Both the position numbers and the translations under genes were made by a program. This document shows, in pieces, positions 58,351 to 64,000 of a stretch of 64,000 nucleotides of DNA. Source of the DNA: Lyophyllum atratum (taxonomy: Eukaryota > Basidiomycota > Agaricomycetes > Agaricales > Lyophyllaceae); the NCBI GenBank assembly GCA_014905825.1, contig JACGCN010000034.1, forward strand, positions 62,001 through 126,000, in the 5' to 3' direction. Positions within the stretch are counted from its first letter, which is position 1, and every line of letters begins with the position of its first letter. A model generated the notes under the pieces. That model did no database searches. It was not told the DNA's origin and saw only the letters and a list, made by a program, of their open reading frames with translations.

Positions 58351-60230
58351 ATGTCGATGTCGATGTATCGCGCCCCATCGCCGATATTCGACGTCCCCGA
58401 GTTCCCTACCCTGCGCCGGGTGAAGCCGCTCCCTAAACGCCGGCGCACCGAGCCCGACCACAACCCCCACCTCAACGCCACCTCCGACCTGGGATTGGGG
58501 ATGCTCTCGATACACCACAATGATACCAATAGGGATACCCTTGAGAGCGATATCGGTGGTATCGAGAAGATCAATGAGACCATCAGGGCTGCTAACAGCG
58601 TGCTGGCGGGTCTGATGCCGCAGGGGCGGGATGGGACGGCGGAGGAGCTGTTGGGGCATGCGGAGAGGCTGTCGTACCATATGCCTTTTCTGGGCGGGGG
58701 GGATCTTGCTTCCAATACCTATCCCGGTGGGGGTGGAAGGGCCCAGGATGATGGGGAGGACGGGGATGGGGAGGGAGAGGGGGATGGAGAGGGCGACTAC
58801 ATCGACCATCTGACACAGCCGGGCAACACGAAGAAGCGGAAGGTGCCCACTACCGCTGTGACCTCCCGTTTCCCATACCAAGAACCTCCCCCCCACCACC
58901 TCCCCTCACCCTCCCCCTCCTCCGAATCTCCCGCGCACCTCACGCCCGGGCACGAGGTCGCGGAGGTGTACCAGCCCCCACCTCCCAGGGAAAAGAAGAG
59001 AGAGAGGGAGAGGGGGAAATTGGGAAAGGCGATGCTGGCGGGCTTGAAGCATAAGGAGATGTTGAGGGTGAGGAAGAGGCAGTTGGCGGCGGTGCTGGGG
59101 GCGCTGTCGGGTGGGGATGGGTTGGCGCTGGATCAGGCGTTGAGTGCGAGTTATGTGGGGGGGGAGGGAGGGGGGAGGGTGACGCTGTCGAGGAGGGGGG
59201 TGGTGAGGAGGCAGAGGGCGGTGAGGAGGCTGCCGAGGCATCCGGATCAGGCGCCGTTTCCGGTTGGGGAGTTTTCGATGGTGTGCGGGAGTAAGAGTGA
59301 GTGTGTGGTTCTTTGCTTTTTGGTTCTTTGGTCTATATTTTGGGAGTCTACGTACTGCCAGTCTCCTGACTTGGTACTTTCTCATTTCTATGTTCTGCCC
59401 TTCCTTCCGTCCTTCCCAACGTACGCGTTATTAATCCCTTTCCCGGCCCTACAGCCGCCGACCGCCTCATCGCAACCAAAGAGGAAGTGGCCATGCTCCG
59501 CAAACGGTTCGAAGCCGAACTCGCCCGCCAAGCCTCCAAAGCCGGCAAAACGGGCACCAACACAAACACCTCCCGCAGCAGCATGCTGAACGCAGCCTCC
59601 TCCCCTTCCTCCACCACCGCGTCCTCGGGGGGTGCGCCTGTGACGGGGGGGCCAATGGAGAAGGGGAAGGGGGCGAAGGGCGGGAACGGGAAGAAGAAGA
59701 AGAGGAGCGCGCTTGCGAATGCGTCGAATCCGCATCATTTGAGGAATTATGTGCCGGGGAGGCTGCCGCATTCGGGATCGGGGGCGCAGCAGCAGAACGC
59801 GAACGCGAATGGGGTGGGACCGTTGGCGTTGAGGTTTCTCGGCGCGGAGATTCCGCCCCGGCGGCGCAAGAAGTCGGCGGCACAGGCGACGGGGACGCTG
59901 ACGAACCCAGGGGAGGAGTGGATTTGCGCGTTCTGCGAGTATGCGTTGTTTTATGGGGAGGAGGATGGGGGGTATAGAAGGGGGGTGAGGAATCGGAAGA
60001 AGATATTGAGGAGAAGGAGGAGGGCGAGGGAGAGGGCGGCGGCGGCTGCGAGTGGGAATAGCACGTTGCGCGGGCCGGAGAGGGGTGGGGGCGGGCAGGA
60101 GGAGTATGAGGAGGGTGGGTATGAGCCGTCTGTCGGTGGGGAGGAGGTGGTGGGGACGCCGGGGAAGAGGGGGAGGGGGAGGGGGGATGGGCGGGAGAGG
60201 GGCGGGGGGGCGGTGGACGGATATGGATGA
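58351..60230 (+). CDS. unknown nuclear-type protein with a C-terminal Cys pair
   Basis: Two exons, 58351-59296 and 59455-60230; 573 residues. The start ATG is followed by SMSMYRAPSPIFDVPEFP. Features: basic KPLPKRRRTE early (possible NLS), TKKRKVP (SV40-type NLS, residues about 170), a helix-rich KRERERGKLGKAMLAGLKHKEM, RRQRAVRRLPR, then after the intron a heptad-like TKEEVAMLRKRFEAELARQ. The most conserved-looking block is LRNYVPGRLPHSG, LALRFLGAEIPPRRRKK and EEWICAFCEYALFYG, ending RGVRNRKKILRRRRRARERAAA. The CAFC pair and arginine-rich tail suggest RNA, DNA or chromatin binding. Family not recognised. Intron of 158 bp is longer than most here. Confidence 0.7.
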
Positions 60231-61079
60231 ATTGCGGGATTTAGTTTGGACAGACTTTTGGATTTGGATAGATATCTTAGTATAGAAATGGGATTTGTTG
60301 ATGTGTGTTTTTTGGGATGGTCGGATTGGGACGGCCCGAAGAGGCGGAATTGTCGTTTCTAAAAGTTGGCAACCCTGCTTTAGCGTGGACGTTGGACGAC
60401 CCATCGTGTCACTCCCTGCTCTCCCTCTCCCCCGTCCCCCTTCCCTCTCCACTTAACCAGCGCTCATCTGCGAGGTCCCGCTCAGTATCAGGCAGCCACG
60501 CACTCTCTGCCCCCACCTGTGCATCCGGCAGCTGACATTCGCGACTCAGACAGAGCCTTCTTGCGTCCAGATACGGCGCTGCGCCCCATGCCGTGCTCAT
60601 AACACACCTGCAACACCTTAATCTCCTGTAAGCCCTCGTTTATCCTCTCTAGATGCTGTGTAGATCCTTGTCAGGGGTGGACTGTAACGCCTACTCTTCA
60701 CCTCGAAGTTGGCACGGTCGCTGGTGTTGGGCTGCATACCCATTCTTGCAAGTTGAGACGGATGATATTTGGAAGTTGAGACGGATGGAATGGATGGGAT
60801 GGGATGCTCCAGGGGGATAGGACGCGCTGCGTTGATCGCACTTCACGTCTGCAATCATATAAATCATTTCTATAAATGCTGACCACTCTTATCCTTTCCC
60901 TGTCTGCCGTCATCACAGCGTCCGCCCCGCTTTCCCCGCCCTTATCCCTCTTCCCGCGCGCACGTCTAGCTCTCCCAGCAAGGCGCAGCGAGGAGACTCG
61001 ACCCAACCCAGATTATAAGACACGAGACACAAGACACAAGACAGAGACACCCACACCCACACACACACGAAAAAAAGCG
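60231..61079. other. intergenic region before the GATA gene
   Basis: No gene supported. Contains a near-duplicate pair AAGTTGAGACGGATG (about 60748 and 60775) and, nearer the start codon, ACACAAGACACAAGACA microrepeats at 61024-61042 that belong to the probable 5' leader. Confidence 0.4.
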
Positions 61080-63186
61080 ATGGCGTCAGACGGCCGATAC
61101 ATCTACACGCACCAGCACCAGCCCGCGCTCGCACCCACCTCCTACGACTACCCCTCCTACCCACCACCGCCCAACCAGCCCCATCCCCATCCACAACCCC
61201 AGGCCGCGTACGACCCGCCCGCCCCACCACCACCACCGAGACAAATCCGCCAAGCACCCCCACCGCCCCCGCCCCCCGCGTCCCCGCCGACGTACAACGG
61301 GCCTCCGCCGCCGCACGCGTACCCGCCGCCGTATGGGACCACATCGTATGCACACCCGCACCCACAGCAGCCCCCGCCCCAACATCAACAGCAGCACCAA
61401 CAGCCACAGCAGGTGCCGCCGCCGCAGTGGACGGGGGATGGGTGGAGCCATTATACGCATCCCCCGCCGCAGCCGTATCAGCACGCGCACGCGCATCAGC
61501 ACCCACCGCCCCCACCGCCGCCGATGCAGCAGCTTCAGCAGCATCCGGGACACCAGCAGCTCCCCCACCCGCAACAACAGCAACAGCAACAACAGCACCT
61601 ACACGCGCCGCCCCAATCCCAGCCCCAACCTCAGGCCCAACCGCCACCACCACCGCAGCAGCAGCAGCCTATATCCCCGTATGAAGACCGGGGGTACCAT
61701 GCGGAACGCACGGGTCTTACGCAGGCGCAGCAGCAGCCGAGGAGACGCGAAAGCAGGGAGTCCCCGCCTGTCCCTGTACTTGGTGTTAGTGCGGTGCCTG
61801 CGCCTGGGAGTGCGGGGGCGTCGGTGGGGCCTGGGACACCGCCTGCGTTGGATTTTATGAGGGTGAGTTGGCGGTTCTTTTTCGTTTTTTTTTTACTCTG
61901 GATTTGGGATCTGGGATTTGCGCTTGGATATTCTGGTGTTGATTTTTCGACTTTCCGGATTACCCTTTTCGCTTTTCGGTTGATTTCTGTCAGCGAGATG
62001 GGATAATCCAGATGGCTTTTTTGGCCTTTGGGCTTAGGGCTTGACTTTGGGGTCAGGAGATGTTTGGGTTGATTTTACTTATCCCCCGTTTTACTCTTTT
62101 CGGTTTTTTTTTCCACCTTTTCCTTGGGTGACATGTCAGAGATGTGTGTTTTGTTTGTGGTTGTTCCCATGTTGTACATGTCTTCACGGTCTTACTCTCC
62201 CGCCCCCCCGCCCTGATATCCCAACAATGTTACGATCTTGCTGACGCTCTATTTGTCCAGATGCTCCACTCCTACCGCCTCATAATGGACGACGCCTCCG
62301 AGCTCGCCTCAGGCCCCGGCCGGCCCCCTCCGCCCCCGGAGCAGCTCGAGCGCATGCTCCTCTCCGCCAGCCAAGGCGCCCAGACTATCGACGCCATCCG
62401 GCTCGCGGTCGAGGGGATGTCGCCCGTCGAGGCGGCGCAGATACAGCAACAGCAACATCACCACCAGCAGGAGGAGGAGCAGAAGCCGATGAGCATGAGT
62501 CTTATCGTGAACACGAACACGGGCACGGGCTCGGTGGGGGGTATGGGTATGAGTGCCGGTGCGAATGGCAAGCAGGTAGGGTTCTTGGTTCTTGCTGTGC
62601 GTGTTGGGTGTGGTTAGCTCACTTTGTTTTTTCTGTTTTCGTTGCTTTCGCGTCCTTTTTCGCTCGGAATGAACAAGTAGAAGACGGAGGATGGCCCTAG
62701 CAGTTCTACCGGCGGCGGTGGTGGTGGTGGAGGAGGAGGCACCGGTAATACCAATGGCGGCCAGGAGGGTCAGACATGTCTTGGGTGCAAGGCGACATCA
62801 ACACCTGAATGGCGCCGCGGGCCGATGGGTGAGTTGGGTTTTGCTACCCCTTTATGGTCGTCCTTCTTCGTAGGCACCTTTCTGACGCTTAACGACAGGC
62901 CCAAGGACGCTATGCAACGCCTGCGGGCTCGTATACGCTAAAATCGTAAGTACCCTCCCCACTCTGTTCTATCTTCGCTATGAGAACCAGGGCTGATGGC
63001 GAAGCGCAGATTAAGCGCCGCGTCCGGGACGAGGTGGGCAAGCAGAATGGACATGGCGAACATTCGCAGGGTTCGTCGCATGAGCAGGGCGATAGTGAGG
63101 GCGATACCGATGAGGAGGGTGAGGAGTATGATTCTCAGGGCCGACATAGCGAGGGCGGGGACCAAGATGGGGGTGGGAGGGACTGA
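61080..63186 (+). CDS. GATA-type zinc finger transcription factor
   Basis: Five exons: 61080-61862, 62261-62575, 62681-62828, 62899-62945, 63010-63186; phases agree, 489 residues. The N-terminal 260 residues are Pro/Gln/His low complexity, typical of activation regions. A helical stretch MLHSYRLIMDDASELASG follows. Single finger at residues about 399-424: [33 protein letters not shown], C-x2-C-x18-C-x2-C, with the intron falling inside the loop after GPM. The TPEWRRGP core resembles fungal regulators of development such as NsdD rather than nitrogen regulators; White-collar-2 types have a similar finger but carry a PAS domain, absent here. Acidic C-terminus. The first intron is 398 bp, seven times the local norm. 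Confidence 0.9.
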
Positions 63187-64000
63187 ACGAGGAGCCGGCG
63201 GGGTGTCAGGGATGAGAGATGAGAGGGACCTCTGCGGTATGCCGATATGCCGCTCACCGGGGTCTGATTTTCTTTTGTGTCTCCCGCTCTCACTTCGCCA
63301 CTCCCTCCGCCTTCCACCCTACCGCTTGGCTGATTTTTCTTGTGCTTGCTTTTTTTTTTGGCGTGTTTGCTCCCTGCTTCCATTGTGCATTATGGTTTCT
63401 CTCCTTGTGATATTTGTATTGGTCTCGCTAATATCCCCTTTGCTGTGTTTGTTGACTCCCCACCCCCCTCGGACTCTTTGCGTTTCATACAGCCCAGCGT
63501 TAATACCTATCTGTACCCCCCGCATCATTACCCTCGCCTTCGTTCTTGATCTACCCCTCTTGGATGCGCCGTGTGGTGCCCGTTCCCTGCTTACTACTTA
63601 TATCGTATCATCTCAGGACCCGTGGGGCCCCCCAGCTGATCACATTTGTATGTGTACCCCTTCGTATTTATTACCATGACTCCCGGGCTGTTGTGTCCTT
63701 ATTACCATCCCTTTTTTGGTCCCCCACGCATTGTTTTTGACTTTTTTGTTCTCGTATCTTGTCCTTTTTGGAGGGGGAAGGGTCCTTTTTGTGCCGTGCC
63801 GTCATCTCGTGTCGGAAGTTGGATTTGTGGGTTGGGATCACCGGGATTCGTGGGCGTACGTGTATTATTTGTTCAGGTGTTCGGGCGCACCAACCCATTC
63901 CTGTCCAAAATATCTATTTCGCCGAGGCTGATATAATGTTGATGTTCTAGGTCCCTGTTCCCGACTGGCTGCACCCCTCGATGGCTATCGCAGCGAGCCA
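63187..64000. other. GATA gene 3' region
   Basis: T-rich 3' flank. No gene seen up to the window edge. Confidence 0.35.

Noticed and set aside
59388..60452. 354-codon minus-strand open frame
   Set aside because: Arg/Pro-rich antisense of the 573-aa gene in strongly skewed sequence; no real ATG context or motif.
60913..61653. 246-codon minus-strand open frame, Ala/Val/Gly-rich
   Set aside because: Antisense of the Pro/Gln-rich first exon of the GATA gene.

Overview
The window looks like nuclear DNA from an agaricomycete (mushroom-forming basidiomycete). Genes are broken by many introns of about 50-60 bp with GT-AG ends. Gene families typical of this group are present: a Plavaka (CACTA-like) transposon carrying a DUF6532 gene, NACHT and NB-ARC/TPR NLR-like proteins, a GT15 mannosyltransferase and a multi-intron P450. 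tRNA-Lys genes carry short anticodon-loop introns. Gene models were spliced by eye; where exon ends are listed, the codon phases add up across the whole gene.

Layout. 1-8.9 kb: GT15 mannosyltransferase, a decayed paralogue fragment, an intact 637-aa unknown protein and a 3 x 100 bp tandem repeat. 8.9-14.2 kb: Sds3-like chromatin protein, tRNA-Lys(CTT), two tandem HSD10-like short-chain dehydrogenases. 15.2-24.1 kb: intact P450 (copy 1), a dsRNA-binding-domain protein, a 3 x 175 bp repeat, Sec72, and an NB-ARC-TPR protein. 25-32.4 kb: second tRNA-Lys(CTT), secreted M28 aminopeptidase, a sparse 2.4 kb stretch, a DH-PH-FYVE RhoGEF. 33.4-47.2 kb, the accessory heart of the window: a NACHT NTPase; a 1.2 kb Mutator-like foldback element with 308-bp inverted repeats and a 9-bp target duplication; a 7.1 kb Plavaka element with two divergent, apparently intact genes; and an inverted, frameshifted second copy of the P450. 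48.6-64 kb: kinase-like protein, F-box protein, two more tRNA-Lys genes, DED1 helicase, an unknown nuclear-type protein and a GATA factor.

How the parts relate. P450 copy 1 preserves the empty target site of the Plavaka element that landed just behind copy 2, so the element ends and its TA duplication can be read exactly. The two NLR-like proteins and the dsRNA-binding-domain protein between the P450 and Sec72 share a motif of about 27 residues (pattern F-x-x-A ... G-x-F-x-D-V-x-G), which makes them candidates for one signalling or self-assembly system. Housekeeping genes (SEC72, DED1, SDS3-like, GATA, GT15) frame this dynamic middle part.
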